A DNA stretch of 64,000 nucleotides from Circinella minor (Eukaryota > Mucoromycota > Mucoromycetes > Mucorales > Lichtheimiaceae). The position numbers were made by a program, and so were the translations under genes. How positions within the stretch are numbered: position 1 is the stretch's first letter; each line of letters starts with the position of its first letter. The stretch covers positions 1 through 64,000 of the forward strand of contig JAEPRB010000227.1 in the NCBI GenBank assembly GCA_016758965.1, read 5' to 3'. Under the pieces are notes generated by a model. It did no database searches and was not told where the DNA came from. It saw only the letters and a list, made by a program, of their open reading frames with translations. Shown one piece after another: positions 36,303 through 48,861 of this stretch.

Positions 36303-37603
36303 ATGTCACTCGAAGATTTATTTGGGAAATTGGCAATGACAACTGTCAATACAGTGTCTCGCATTGCTATTAGTCATGCTACCAATGCAGCTATTGTAAG
36401 CTCTAATCTTTGTTATCTTTAACTTATTTTCTCTTTCTGTGTAAGTAAACAAGAAAACTTGTCATTTTTTTTTAGAAAGGTGTTACAGGTTACATTACGC
36501 AGCAGCCCAAAGATAAACGTGAATCAGACGAGCTCACGTCTTTACAACGTCAATTCGATCTCAAAATCAAGAATCTAAAACCCACTATTGACATTATAGC
36601 TCGGAGTGTAGCTGATGGAAATAAAGATCTAGAACCTGCTTTGGAATTATGTAACGATTTGAAACGTGATATCGACACGTTTGCTGAAGAAATGAAAGAC
36701 TATTATGATACAACCATCGACAAAAAGAAGACCAATGACAAAGAAAAAACTACTACTACGAATGCATATGTACGATCACGACTCAAGACATTATTAGCAA
36801 GTGTTGATGTTTCTATCCCATCACTTCACTTAGCTTTACGTAGTCTTGAGTCACCATCCGACAAGAAATATGTATCTAGTTCAAAATTATTACAAGCTTC
36901 AGCCATTCTAAAAAAGACAAGGAAATGTCAATTTAAATTACGACTCTATTCTTTGTTTGCTGCCAATGTACGTGAAGATAATACTGCTGGATTTACTTGG
37001 AAAGAAGAATTTGCAAAGTGTCAATTGCAAATTAATAGTAATAAAAAGGAGGAAGAGAAGGATGGTCATGATGATAAATTTGCATATGAACTCAAGTTGA
37101 TAGAAGATTTAGATGATGGTAGATATCATGAAGAAGACGAAAGTCCTCGTACATTGGCAATTGATTTATCCAATCTCAAGAAGATGTACTATACTCGTAG
37201 TGGTGCGTTACTTAACATTGAAGATTCTAAGGCTGCTGTATTGGTACTTAAGGTGGTGAATAAGAAGGATATGAATGAAAAAGAAGAAGAAGCGGGTAAT
37301 ATTGAAGTCAAAGAAGAGAATCCTGAGATTATTCAAAGTGAACTTAAGCAAGCAGATTGGTATGCTGTCGAAATATGGATTAATGATAATGATGATGATG
37401 ATGAAGACGGTGAAGAAGACGGTGAAGAAGGAAAGGATGAAAAATCAAAGACATCAACAATTCAACAACAGCCACAACAAATTAATCAACCATCGCTCTT
37501 GTTACTGGAATCAGTGATTAAATTGGCACTTTTGGAAATATCTGAGCAAATGGATCATTTGGATGCTTCGGATGATCTTATTAATTTGTACATGGCAGAA
37601 TGA
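36303..37603 (+). CDS. Probable RanGTP-binding protein (Yrb30-like)
   Basis: Two exons, 36303-36395 and 36476-37603, giving 406 residues. The N-terminus (MSLEDLFGKLAMTTVNTVSRIAISHATNAAI) and the following helix region LQRQFDLKIKNLKPTIDIIARSVADGNKDLEPALELCNDLKRDID resemble the fungal RanGTP-binding family of which S. cerevisiae Yrb30 is the founder. These proteins shuttle and inhibit RanGAP-stimulated GTP hydrolysis. A middle region has SSSKLLQASAILKKTRKCQFKLRLYSLFAANV. The C-terminal third contains acidic, low-complexity inserts (poly-Asp/Glu near 265-275) and ends with an amphipathic helix. There is no signal peptide. Assignment is from recalled family patterns, so the specific function remains inferred; a generic coiled-coil protein is the alternative. 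Confidence 0.75.
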
Positions 37604-37687
37604 TAAATCAGAGAAAGAGGGAAAAAAGGGATAGGGAACACATAGCTACTTTATCAATATATTTTAATCCTAGTTACTATAGTAGCT

Positions 37688-39121
37688 TTAAAAAATAGTA
37701 CCATCGCTCTATTTTGATATTGATACGATTGTATAGTTAGTAAAAATGAAATAAAAATGCAAAACACGATTTAGCTAAAGCATAATAATAGTAGTCATTA
37801 CCTGAATAATAATGGGTGGACCAGCTGTATCTGGTCGCAACTTGGCAGCAATTTCACGCCCGGCAGTCCATGTACCACTTTCCAATACTTGTGCTAACTT
37901 TAACTTTTGACCCAGTCGAGTTTCCATGGCCTTGTGAATCTTGTCAAGATAAACAACTGTAAGAGCACGCCATTCAACAATAGCAGGATCTGAACCTTCA
38001 AACGAGGGAAGTGCACCATCAACACCACCACCACCACGTTGGGTAATTTCGGGTTTAAGAGTAAGTAAACCATGGTCGACCAATAATCCACCGTTACGAT
38101 ATTCAGGTAAACCAGTCATTTGTTCAACACCTTCAACAGTAATACCAAGACATGATTCAATCACCTCAATTAAAGAATAAGTAAGCCATTGTGAAAGTTT
38201 ATGGAAAGGTACCAGATTTTCAGGAGATTCATCCCCCAAACAAGTACATGGCCATACATCACCCAATTGTACACCTTCAATTTCGACACGAGCTGGCCAA
38301 ATACCACCAAGACTCATTACAGCCATCCATAATTTTTCAATAGGCACAGTCTTGGCATCCTTATCATCTTTCAAAAGATAATCAATGAGATTACCAGGTC
38401 GTACGACACCATCAGCGGTTGCTGGGAAATAAGTTGACTGGTTTTTTATCACAGTAGCCAACTTGTTTAAAAGTTGTGAACGACCTTCTAGGCCGACCAT
38501 TGGATTACTGTCCGATACTTGAAATCCTGCTGCCATGCGTTCCACCGAAACATTACTGAGTCCGTCCGCTAATATTATTATTATTATGCATTAATATTAA
38601 TATCATTATTATTTTTACCCCTGTTTTTTTTCCCACACATGAACCCATTTTTTTTTTTTGGTTATATTTATACCATCCACATGATCCATCGCGTCGTCAC
38701 CGGCAAAATAACCCTTCAAAAACATATCGACTGAAGCAATAGCTAAACCTTCTGACCGACCAATTTGTTTTCCATCCTTTGTTGTATATTTCCATTGCTG
38801 ACCAGCACCAGCATCGACCAAGACCGATACAATTACTAAATCAACCATTTTACGAGCCAATTCAATACCAGGTTCTTGTTTGGAACGCCATTCTTGGTAT
38901 GTTTCGCCCAAATGTCGCAAACGTGAGTGAGGTGGAATCGTCTTAATATCAGAGAATCTTCTATGTGTCAAATCTTCAACATGGTCTACGATACCATCGA
39001 ATTTTTTTTCGTCGATATCAAAATAACAAAGTTTGCCTTGTTGTGCTTTTTCATAAACTTGATAACATCGATCACGAATCGAACCAAGTGTACGTAAATA
39101 ATCTTTGGGAGGAATAGTCAT
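37688..39121 (-). CDS. URC4: Uracil catabolism protein 4 (DUF1688)
   Basis: Three exons: 38674-39121, 37802-38568 and a 21-nt terminal exon 37688-37708, giving 411 residues. DUF1688/URC4 proteins belong to the fungal URC uracil-degradation pathway; the exact reaction is unresolved. Conserved blocks: LRTLGSIRDRCYQVYEKAQQ, TIPPHSRLRHL, VDLVIVSVLVDAGAGQQWKY, GRSEGLAIASVDMFLKGYF, GFQVSDSNPMVGLEGRSQLL, RPGNLIDYL and RNGGLLVDHGLLTLK. Reading straight through the last donor (CAG/GTAATG) would give an extra non-conserved tail (VMTTIIML). Splicing to the AG at 37709-37710 instead adds SDGTIF, matching the SDGT(V/I)F ending I associate with this family. It converges with the Yrb30-like gene, 84 bp between stops. 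Confidence 0.92.
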
Positions 39122-42100
39122 AATTTTTTGTGAGAAGTATAAATAAGAAGAAGAAGAAAGAGAAGAAGAAAGAAGAACTTTTTTTGATTTGTACTGGTAT
39201 TTTTTTTATTCAAAAATGGAACCTATATTAATAATATGCATCGCTTTGCATTATATCAACTACTATCAGCTGATAAGAAAGGAAAATTTTATGCGGTGAA
39301 TGAATTAATTCAAGTTTAAGTAAAAAGTATAAACTTTAATGACATTATTGTTTATCATACTTACAGATTCAGATAACGCCAAAAAATATACTTTGATAGA
39401 TAACACTACTATTTTTTTTTCTTGTTTTTTTATTATTGAAAGGGGAAAATCTTAGAAATACATATAGTATATAAAACATTGATCCTTAAGAATAATAAAG
39501 AGTTCATTCAAACAATGAAGCGAAGATAGAAAGACGAGCTCAAAAAATAATTATAGCCAAGTGTGTGGGAACAAAATTATTTATTGTAAACCATGACTGG
39601 CTATGCTGTTAATATATCATTAATAATTGTTATAGTGACAGAACGATAAACTGTACGCTTGTATATGTAAACTTTATCTATTGATAGATAATTGTATTAA
39701 AACTACTTTTTTGTATGAAATAGAATATGCTTTTTTTTCCTGTCGTCTGACAGTCATGATTATTTCATTCTTAATAGATAGACTACTACGTAACAACAAC
39801 AGAAACCTCTACGTACCTACCACCCGTGGCAAATTACAAGGGTCCAAATTTAATTAAAGATACGATTTAGCATTATTTATCGATTCAACAATGTTGGTAC
39901 GACTTTTGTCATAATTACGAGTGAACGAGTAGCAGTAGAATTGACATTTTGGTTGGGCAATCGTCTGAAATAGTAGATAGATTACATATAATTGAATTAA
40001 GTTGTACAAAATAAAAAGACGAGCATTTATATAATGTAGCTACGCAGTTTTTAAGATAGTATTTCGAATTCGTATGTGATAAAAATGGTTATATCCATAA
40101 TATATTGCCAATAGATCAATATTTTGATTGAGTATGTACGTAATTAATTAATTACCAACAAAAAATCCGTTTACGTATGAATAGAATACGGTGAGTAGTT
40201 GCATAAATCTATGGAAATAAATTATATTAATAATTCAATTACATATCTGACGATGATGAAGGACAACTACATGAAGAAGTTGAAAAAGAAGAAAAAAGCG
40301 GAGATGTGATTGCGGTGAAAAAAAGCTATTACGTATTATCAACAATCCGTTAATGGGCTTTCACTTAATGACAAAGATGATCTTAATTTTTTTTTGTACG
40401 TAGCATACTATAAATGAATTAAACAATTATAAACAAAGGGAAAATGTGAAATGTCATTTAAGCAAACTCGCATGATTGATTTTACCAATCGGAAGAGAAG
40501 TATTCTGTAAAATAGAATGAAAAGTGACTCATGTAACTCCAGTAAATATTTAGACAAGATTATCGGCATTCTACTAAGGAAAGGTAATTTTTGATACGCT
40601 ACGACTAATTGCCTTAGCTTAAAGTAACTCTAGAAAAATCGAAAGCAAGGAGCGAGGGGAAGATAAAAAAAAACTAGTTCAATTATGATCAAACGAGTAA
40701 AAACAGTTATGCAGATGTAGGGGCAGACGTAAAAGTTATCTTATAATGTAGAAAATAAAAAATAAAATATTTTCTGTGGATTAAACAGGTATGTATGCAA
40801 CAACAATGATAGTGAACAATCATTAACCGATTTCATTTGAATACAATTTTCTGGGTACTATATAAATATATATATTATTTGGTCATTTATTGAATAATCC
40901 TAATTACATATGTAATAACTCACTACGTATAAACCATGACTTTCTGCGGAAAAATTTAATTTTAATGTAAACTATTTAAAGGAGCTTTCGTTTATGAAGT
41001 TTTGGTAATTATAAAAGAAAAAAAATGATAAAATAAAGCCTATCCTACCTAAATATAAAACCATTTTCGATTTCAATTTTTTGACTATGAATCTATTATA
41101 CTATTAGAATTTTTATCGTATGATCTAGTAAGCTGCTTGTTTGTCAATTATGATCATTATTTTTCATCACCTTTCACATAAAAGCCGTAAATATATTCTC
41201 ATCTAGCGGCTCCATTATCTGTACACCTATAAAACAAAGTCAAATTTGAAGAGCATATATGTAACTGTTAATTCATGACCCAGTTGAAATTGTGATCGAC
41301 ATAATGCATCCCCAATTTAGATTTGTTATCACGGATGTTTTTGTGGTCTCATTACAAGTCTTTAGCTCTATTCTGTAAAAGTAAATAGTCTTTTCTTTAC
41401 TCGAGCTATTTATCTTTTCAACCCCATTGCTCTAAAAAAAAAAGATGGATAAACTATTCTACTAATAAAGTTTTATTGCGTTTCTTTGAAACTAAAAGTT
41501 GAGGCATTTGAATTCTTCTTTTTACGCCAAGTTGTTCAGGAAATATGAATTTAAAAAGGTGGAAGAAAAAGTGAAATATATAAATCGGGCTGTTTTAGGA
41601 TATATGAAGCTCTTATTTAAAAGCTCATATTCTATAAAAAAAAAATCTTAGGACGACAGTAGTGAATAATGTTAGCATTTCCTGTCGGGGGACTTGAAGC
41701 CAACACGGGGAATACCATATTCCGGATGAGAAGGTTTGTAAGGAGGTCTGTGCTTTCTCGGAGTTTTGCTGTGAAACAACTGATAATAGTTACTTGAAGG
41801 CACCGTGGCAACCCTACTTCTTTACCGTTTACTTTGTTTATTTTTTCAAAATCATCATCCTCTTCAAGTTTTGTTAATACAAGCTTATACTTTACTTGGT
41901 AATAAAATTACCTGCGCTGTATTTTAATTGAATTAAACCAATGAAAAATACTCAAATTAAACCGGTCACGAAAGTAAAAGTTATAAAAGAGGGTCATTTT
42001 TCGTCCCAATTGATTTTTTTTTCTTAACGGCATTGGTCCAGGGAGAAAGAATAGTCAGCAAAACCGGTTAGGCCATGGCTAGGAGTAGCTCACTTCCTTT

Positions 42101-42594
42101 TTCGCAAACTGTTGCCAACCGGTGTTAGCACAACGGCAAGAGTCCCTAGAGTTAACCGGTAGCCCACTTCCGCTTACGCAAACTTTTGTTACCTGGCGTT
42201 GGTCTTTTTTCTTTTATATGCCCTTTTTTTCTTTTTTTATAGAAAAAAGAAAAGTTGCAAGACCTTCTTTTTCAATAAAAAATGATAAAAAAGAATTATT
42301 ATTATTATTATTATTATTACTATTATAATTCTTTTATAATAGTAGTAGTGAGTAATAAATAATAATAAGTTCAATTCAGAACATTTTTTAATTGTTGTTA
42401 CGTAATGCCCAATTTTTTTTTTTGTGGCAAAGAAGTGTGTGTGTTTTTGAGGTGTGTTTCTGTTACCATAGTAAAAAGTAGGCACAAATATAAACGCGCA
42501 TACTTTATACTTGCAAAATGATTTTTTGCATAAATATTTTATCAAAGTTCTTCCTCTTTTTTTCTGTAATTCTGTTTTATTAACAGTCTCTCCG

Positions 42595-42627
<33 letters not shown>

Positions 42628-43970
42628 TTTTTTGGCAAAGTCTCATTCGATTAAAGTAGTTATAAGAAAAAAGTGCAAAAAAAAAAAAAATACTTTAGAA
42701 ATTTCATTTTGTATTTATGACAGTATGTAATGAGTAGCGGTAGCAAATAAAGAACCATTTGTAAATAGTGGTACTAAATATGTACGTAAATGCGTGTGAC
42801 ATATTTAAAATCAATGTGTGCTTTGACATTCTTACTTTCTTCCCCAATGATACAACGGCCGGTTGTCCTTATTATATAATTATAACAGAGTAATTTTTGA
42901 CAGAATTATATCTTTTGTCTGTTGACCAAATTAAGCAATATTTTTGTAATCACTTGGTGATAAGGACACGATATCTAATTTATATATCATTTATAACAAC
43001 ATATATTCTGGGATAATTGAGCAAATGCAAGATTGACAAACCATACATATAACAAAGTTGCTGAATAGTTCTACTTGCTTACTTTAACTTGTACAATCCT
43101 TATGTGAATTATAACACACACACACACACACGCATAAAAGAATTATTTCACAGTATCAATATTTTATTCTATCCAATACTGGTTTAATAAAGCGTTGTTT
43201 CTTTTTCATATCCGCTTACGTACTATACTTTATAAAGTAGTTTACTCTCAAACAATAAATACAAGATAATTGCTTTACACTATATCTTCCTCTTCAAAAA
43301 TAAAAACGCTTTGTATAATTCAAATTCACCCTTTTCTTAAAAAAAAAAAGTTCCTGGAGTGCGAATTTACTAAGATTTTTTCTGAGTTTCCCTCTTACCA
43401 TAACTTATGTGTTGCTTTTTTCAACTAAATTAAGATATTTTATGATGAATAAGTTATGCAATAATATTACTGTTTTTCTGTAACACCAAAACGCACAAGA
43501 GAGATGCATGGAAACTTCTAAACAGAGGGTATTTACTATACAACGTACTTATATATAAATGTTTAAAAAAGTGGTGCAACCATCTTTGCTGGCCGAAATA
43601 TCCGAATATGGTAAAATATAAGACCGAAAGGCTGAAACATATAATTTCCCTTTCGACTTAAATTATTTTAGGTTCATACCCTGAAATTTTTAGGGGGAGG
43701 ATCCAAAATGGTCCCGCTGTCAGGTCAGAGCCTGAATAACTTGGTGAACAAAAAAAAGAAAAGAAAAAAAAAAGAAATCTTTCGTGGCGCAACCTATATA
43801 TAACCCAAGGACCGGATTCATAATATAGTACGTTCATACATAATCTTATAACTTCTTTTTTTTTTTCAGTTTATGCATTGCGATAAAAAGATGAGAGTAA
43901 TCGAATATTTTTTCTTTTTTTTTTAAACAATTATAAAGAAAATCAGTATATTATAGAATCTGGGTTTTCA
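39122..43970. other. 4.8-kb gene desert
   Basis: AT-rich, stop-dense DNA. It holds a local imperfect direct repeat at 42085-42202 and a (CT)n run at about 42586-42621. A GC-richer stretch at 41680-41830 could not be assigned to a gene or RNA. The last 300 bp would contain the ceramide glucosyltransferase promoter. Confidence 0.55.
42085..42202 (+). repeat. Imperfect direct repeat, two units of about 44 bp
   Basis: Units at about 42085-42128 and 42159-42202 share the order GTAGC(T/C)CACTTCC, then CGCAAACT, then GTT and (A/C)C(C/T)GG(T/C)GTT. ACCGGT also recurs near both. The region is GC-richer than its surroundings and has no gene. It may be a fragment of an unknown repeat. Confidence 0.5.
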
Positions 43971-45472
43971 ATGTACTTCGAGATAAAAGTGGATCCCAGT
44001 ACATTAGCAGCAGTAACAGCCTGGTTGCTTTTGACTTGGCATGCTTTTTTAATTGTTCTTAGTCTTTTAGGTCAATATGTCGCGTAAGTTCTTATTCTAT
44101 TATGAAAGTAAAACAGAAGAAAGAAAGAAAAAAGGGGTACAAAAAAAAGAAACTGTAAATAATAAGGCAGTAAAAAACTAACGACACACATATGTATATA
44201 TCTACACGCTGTTATTAGCCAAACGCGGTATACACGAAAACCCAGTCCACAGTCTAGTAAACTTGGGCAAGATGCGCCTGGTGTATCTATTCTACGACCT
44301 TTAAAAGGTGTTGACCTTGAACTGGCTGAAAACCTTCGATCATCATTTGAACAACGTTATCCTAATTTTGAAATAATATATTCTGTGGCCAAAGCAAATG
44401 ATCCAGCTGTATCTGTCGTTCACCAACTAATGAAAGAATACCCTGATGTCGAATGTCGACTTATCATTGGTAAGAGAAAAAGGATGAAACAAAGCAAAAA
44501 TAAATCATCTTTGCATGTGTGTGGGTGTGTGTGAAAAAATAATAATAACGTTTTTTTTTTGTACTCCATGATATTCGATAATCAATGCAAATAAAAATAT
44601 TAGGTGATCGTCAAGTGGGTATCAATCCTAAAGTGAACAATATGATAAAGTCATACGAAAGTGCTAAATACGATATTGTTTGGATTCTCGATTCGAATGT
44701 GCATGTGGATCGCGATACGCTTGGACGATCTGTAGATGAGTTAATGCAACCTGGTATAGGCCTTGTTCATCATTTACCAGTTGCTATGCAACCAACAAGT
44801 TATGCAGCTGAAGTAGAACATCTATTTCTGGATACAAACCATGCGAAAATGTATCTGGCAATAAACCAAGTCGGTCTTGCTTCTTGCGTCATGGGGAAAT
44901 CAAACCTTTATCGACGTTCCGATCTCGATCGTGCTGGTGGATTAGGTGCATTTGCACAATATATGGCTGAGGATAACATTATCGGCGAAGCATTGTGGCA
45001 CCAAGGACTTCGTCATCGTATGAGTGCCGATTCGGCTTGCCAAGTTTTGGGGCGTATTACACCTTCTGAATACTGTCGCCGACGCGCACGCTGGGTTCGT
45101 TTACGTAAATACATTGTAACGGCGGCTACATTAACTGAACCATTTACGGAATCCATCGTGTGTGTTCTTATGGGAGCCATAGGGGCACATATTCTATTTG
45201 GCACGTCTTTACTTTGGTACTTTGTCTTTCACTGGTGTGCATGGTTCGTAAATGATTGGTTACTTTATCGTACATTAGTTAAAACGGCATCCTATGCCCG
45301 TAAACCTCATCAACCGCTAGGTCTTTACCAATTCACACGTGCGTGGATTTCTCGGGAAGTACTGGCTCTCCCACTCTATCTTTATGCAATGGTCGGGACC
45401 CGGATTACATGGCGTGGTCAGGACTATCGATGTCTTAGTGATGGAACGGCAGTCCCCATTGCAAAAAATTAG
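43971..45472 (+). CDS. GCS1: Ceramide glucosyltransferase (GT21)
   Basis: Three exons, 43971-44083, 44219-44469 and 44604-45472, giving 410 residues. It transfers glucose from UDP-glucose to ceramide at the Golgi or ER membrane, the first step to glucosylceramide, a membrane lipid of filamentous fungi. Visible: an N-terminal transmembrane helix (AAVTAWLLLTWHAFLIVLSLLG), then GVSILRPLKGVD, the D1/D2/D3 residues of the GT2-like fold (IVWILDSNVHVD; MAEDNIIGEALW), and the RRARWVRLRK block containing the (Q/R)xxRW motif typical of processive-type glycosyltransferases. Further hydrophobic helices lie near the C-terminus (IVCVLMGAIGAHILFGTSLLWYF). It converges with the C2 gene, 361 bp apart. Confidence 0.94.
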
Positions 45473-45833
45473 AACATTTACAATAATAATAATGATAATA
45501 ATAGTAATAATAATACCAGTAACAATAATAATAATGATAATAGTTAACTCTCTTTTTTAGTTTATGGTTACTGTTTTTTTTTATACAGAAGATAATTCTT
45601 TTTAATACAGCGAGATTTTTATTTATTTTTTCAAATTTTGTACAAAAAAAAAAATAACTTGTATTTTTCTTTTTTTTCAATCAACATGAGATTTTGGTGG
45701 GGGAGGGAAAAAAGTTGGGGAGGGGGTAGTAAAAAAAAAATATCAACAACACATAAAATGAAAAGATATGTGTAAAGCGGGAAAGAGAAAGAGAAAAAGA
45801 GAATATGGATAAAAGTTAAAAGATATACACTAT
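45473..45833. other. 3' intergenic region with AAT-type triplet repeats
   Basis: Between two convergent genes. It has AATAAT-like repeats at 45480-45540 and G-rich/A-rich tracts near 45695-45740. No gene is supported. Confidence 0.6.
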
Positions 45834-46687
45834 TTATTGGGCTTCGAAAGAGACACGGAAATGGACTTCACCATGGTCAGAGAGACCGAGATGAGCAGGA
45901 AGCTTGACCCATTCATCGATGACTTCACCGTTAAGAGCGGCATCAAAGTCGAAATCGGCATCACCAATCTTTTCAGTGTCCAATTTATCCTTGTCAAGAA
46001 CCTTGAAGTAAATCTTGTGAACCTTGGAACCTTCTTCAATGTTGAAAGTGAAAGTTTCATCCCAGTTGGGTTCTTCAGCGTTCTTTTGAACAGCAGTCTT
46101 TTGCTTGTATTCCTTGTCAATCCAGAGTTCACTATAAAGGTTTTCAATAAACAAATAAAAAAGCATTTAGTTTTGTGTCAACGACCTTCCTTTTTTATTT
46201 TGCTTTTAATAGCTAGTAAGAGTAATAAACCACAAGGATAAGACCCAATATATTCCACTTTATCATTCCAACATCTTGGAAGAAAATGAAACCGAGAAGG
46301 TACTTACACGAAGGCGTCGTTCTATATACATACAAGAAAAGTAATTAAGTATGATGATTCAAAGTAAAATATAATACGCGACCAAAAAAAAAAAATCTTT
46401 TTTCTTTCCCATCATCATGTTTTTTTTATACTTACGTGGCCAATAAGGTCTTCGTTCTTTAAGCCTTTAGCTTCGACTATAGATTATTACGTGAACAAAG
46501 TTGGTGATTTCGTTAATATACCTTTTCTTTTTTTTTTCTTTTTTGTTCTTGCAATACACTTCCTTTCCCTTTTCCTCTCTTCACTTTAATAAAACTATAA
46601 TAACAACAACAAAAAAAGAAGTTTATGTATAGACTTACCAACAGTAACGGACAAAACACCTTTGGGGTTAGAGCGAGAAGAAAGCAT
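45834..46687 (-). CDS. Small C2-domain protein
   Basis: Four exons: 46639-46687, 46436-46476, a 14-nt exon 46308-46321 and 45834-46131, phase-consistent, giving 133 residues. Essentially the whole protein is one C2 domain: GVLSVTVVEAKGL, then NEDLIGHNDAFVELWI with the Asp of the first calcium loop, then NAEEPNWDETFTFNI, KVLDKDKLDTEKIGDADFDF with Asp residues of loop 3, and a C-terminal beta strand VHFRVSFEAQ. C2 domains bind membranes, often with Ca2+. Stand-alone C2 proteins of this size occur in plants and fungi, mostly without a defined role. Ca2+-binding Asp positions appear largely kept. The tiny third exon encodes NDAF and part of V and would be missed by many gene finders. Confidence 0.88.
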
Positions 46688-47709
46688 CTTGATTTTAATA
46701 AAGTAGTAATAAAAAAATGTGATATAAAGAAAAAAAGAAAAAAAAAAGAGTAATCGAACGAGTGAGCCCTTATTTATAGACAAAAAAAAAAAGGTAATCT
46801 ATACACGCGTTGTCGTCATGTTTACGTTTAGTATACTGGTTTATACATTATAAAAAGAGGGTATCAACGTTATTCTTCCCACACAAGGCGATTGGTTAAT
46901 TTCTAATTTACTGCATCAAGCCGAGAACGCGTCCCACCATCCAAGTGAGCAAATAAAACATAAACATCTTAAAGCTCCATTATTAATCGGAGGCTCTATT
47001 TTTTTATGCGTCGTGAAACGCTTTTGACAGATTTGGGGGGAGGGGGGGGGCCTTTATTCCATGTGTGGCAAAAATAAATAACCAGTCATTTTATTAAGTA
47101 GGGCCTCATTCGCCACAACCGCCGAGAAAAAAAAAAAAAAAATTGGTTAAAATTTCCGCTAAAAAAAAAAGGCGCACCTGATTTTATTTTTGGTTCATAG
47201 AACCTTCTTTGTGCAGTTATTATTTTAATTGAGTATTATAAAAAAAAAAAAAAATGGATCATTTTTTTCACGGGCTTGCCTATTTTTGGAAAGATTCCTG
47301 TTTTATGTGTACATTTTGTACGTGTGTAATGCATATAAAGATTTATTTATTAATACGTAATTAAAATAAAAAGGCAAATATATATGAGATAATAATGAAC
47401 AGAAAAAAATAGAATTTATTTCTTTTTTTTTAAAAAAAAATATATATAAGGCTTAAAGTATAAATGATATAGAGGGTATTTTTGTTGTTGTTGTTGTTGT
47501 TGTTGTTTTTTTTTTAGCATGATTAATACTAATGTATAAATATATATAAATATGTACAAATGGGTTTTGGAGGAAGGAAGTAAAAAACACAATATAAGAA
47601 AAGAAAGAAAGGGGTAGTGAGATAATGTAAATGATGGTTGAAATTATAATGATGAAATAATGCTGATGTATTTTTTTTTTTTATGCAAGCAAAAGAAACT
47701 TTTTTTTTC
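46688..47709. other. Intergenic region
   Basis: 1.0 kb. G-rich runs near 47034-47050 and a (TTG)n run at 47482-47507. No gene-like frame. The part near 46688-47000 is the 5' flank of the C2 gene. Confidence 0.55.
47482..47507. repeat. (TTG)n microsatellite
   Basis: Perfect trinucleotide run in the 3' flank of the first Ecl1-like gene. Confidence 0.85.
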
Positions 47710-48266
47710 TTATATGGAACGTTGTAGAAAAATATTCAATTGTGGCATGTTATTATTACTGCTAGTTTTTGGTTGAGTTTGTTTTTGTTGTTGCGATGTC
47801 GGTGGTGATGATACAAGTAGATCGTCATGGTGCTGATATATACTTGAAGTATTACTTGAAATAGATGATGAAAGAGATGGAACTGAATGATGATGTTGAC
47901 GGTGATGTGATGATGACGATAATAATGATGATGATGACGATGAACTTTGTACACTACTGATAGACTCTTCATCACCCCATGATGTTCTTCTCTCTAATAC
48001 ATTTGTAGATAGAAAACCACGATATTCACTAAAGTCGTATCCAAGCATAGGAGAATGAGCGAGTGCATCTGATTTTAAACATTCATCAGAACAATAAAGA
48101 GAGTCCTAAAGAATAAATGAAAATAGAGTTAATAATCAGAAGATTTTAATCATAACTACAACCATGGGTAGTGATAGCATTATTCCTTCTTTGAAGGGGT
48201 GGAGGAAACACTTACAGAAAAGGTACTGACAGCTTTGTCACAATAGGCACACCAATTTGTATCCAT
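47710..48266 (-). CDS. Ecl1-like zinc-binding protein, paralog A
   Basis: Two exons, 48216-48266 (51 nt) and 47710-48105, giving 148 residues. The N-terminus MDTNWCAYCDKAVSTFSD, then SLYCSDECLKSDAL, forms the C-x2-C...YCS-x2-C pattern of the fungal ECL1/2/3 zinc-binding family, short proteins that prolong chronological lifespan in S. pombe and respond to nutrient or metal stress. The motif is created by the phase-0 intron between the two Cys pairs. A conserved SPMLGYDFSEYRGFL segment follows, and the rest is Ser- and His-rich low complexity (LLSSSSHHRQHHHS) with poly-Gln near the end. No other domain is seen. A paralog with the same exon structure lies 6 kb away on the same strand. Confidence 0.8.
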
Positions 48267-48452
48267 TTTTTTACTATTTTTTGAATCTTTTGTTATAAGA
48301 AAAGAAACGTGTAAGAAAGTATAAGAAATTAAGTTAAAAGAAGTTCAAGTTAAAGGGAAAAAAAAAGATGGTTTGTTTTAATGCGAAACAGATGCTTTTT
48401 TTATACTTAATTTTTTTTTTTTTTAGGTGTGGTTCGTTTTTAATCAAAAATG

Positions 48453-48462
48453 GTTCGAGACA
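48453..48462 (-). promoter_or_regulatory. Shared upstream block 1 (paralog A)
   Basis: GTTCGAGACA lies 187 bp upstream of the paralog A start. The identical 10-mer is 125 bp upstream of paralog B (54384-54393), in the same orientation. Could be a transcription-factor site retained after duplication; function is inferred. Confidence 0.4.
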
Positions 48463-48833
48463 ATTTTTTAAAAAAAAGGTGTAATCCACAAAAAAATTTT
48501 CAAATTTGATTGGCTAAAATAATTTCAAAAAATTCTCGCGTGCTTTATTCAACCCTTAGTAATGGACTTAGTTTCTGCACGTTTCTATAGCTACTTTTTA
48601 TGACACATAAATCGAATTTTTCTTTTTCTTTTTCGGGTTTTTTTTAGTGTAAAATTAATCAGCAACCTTTGTTGGGGACTTTTGACATAAAAATAATAAA
48701 AAAATTTTTACTACCAATGCAAAAAAAAAAAAAAAATTTAAAAAAGGGAAAAAATATGCAATAAAATTTTTAATTTATTTTACTCAATTGTTTGCATATT
48801 GAAAAGGAAAACGTATGATCCCTTTCGTCTCCC

Positions 48834-48861
48834 CACGTTTGACAAGTATCTCATGATTATT
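48834..48861 (-). promoter_or_regulatory. Shared upstream block 2 (paralog A)
   Basis: CACGTTTGACAAGT followed after 2 nt by CTCATGATTATT. The same two words occur in the same order, 9 nt apart, at 54665-54699 upstream of paralog B. They lie about 570 and 410 bp upstream of the respective starts. Candidate conserved regulatory element. Confidence 0.45.

Noticed and set aside
41680..41830. GC-richer stretch considered as a structured RNA
   Set aside because: No tRNA A/B boxes, no snoRNA C/D boxes and no convincing fold could be recognised by eye.
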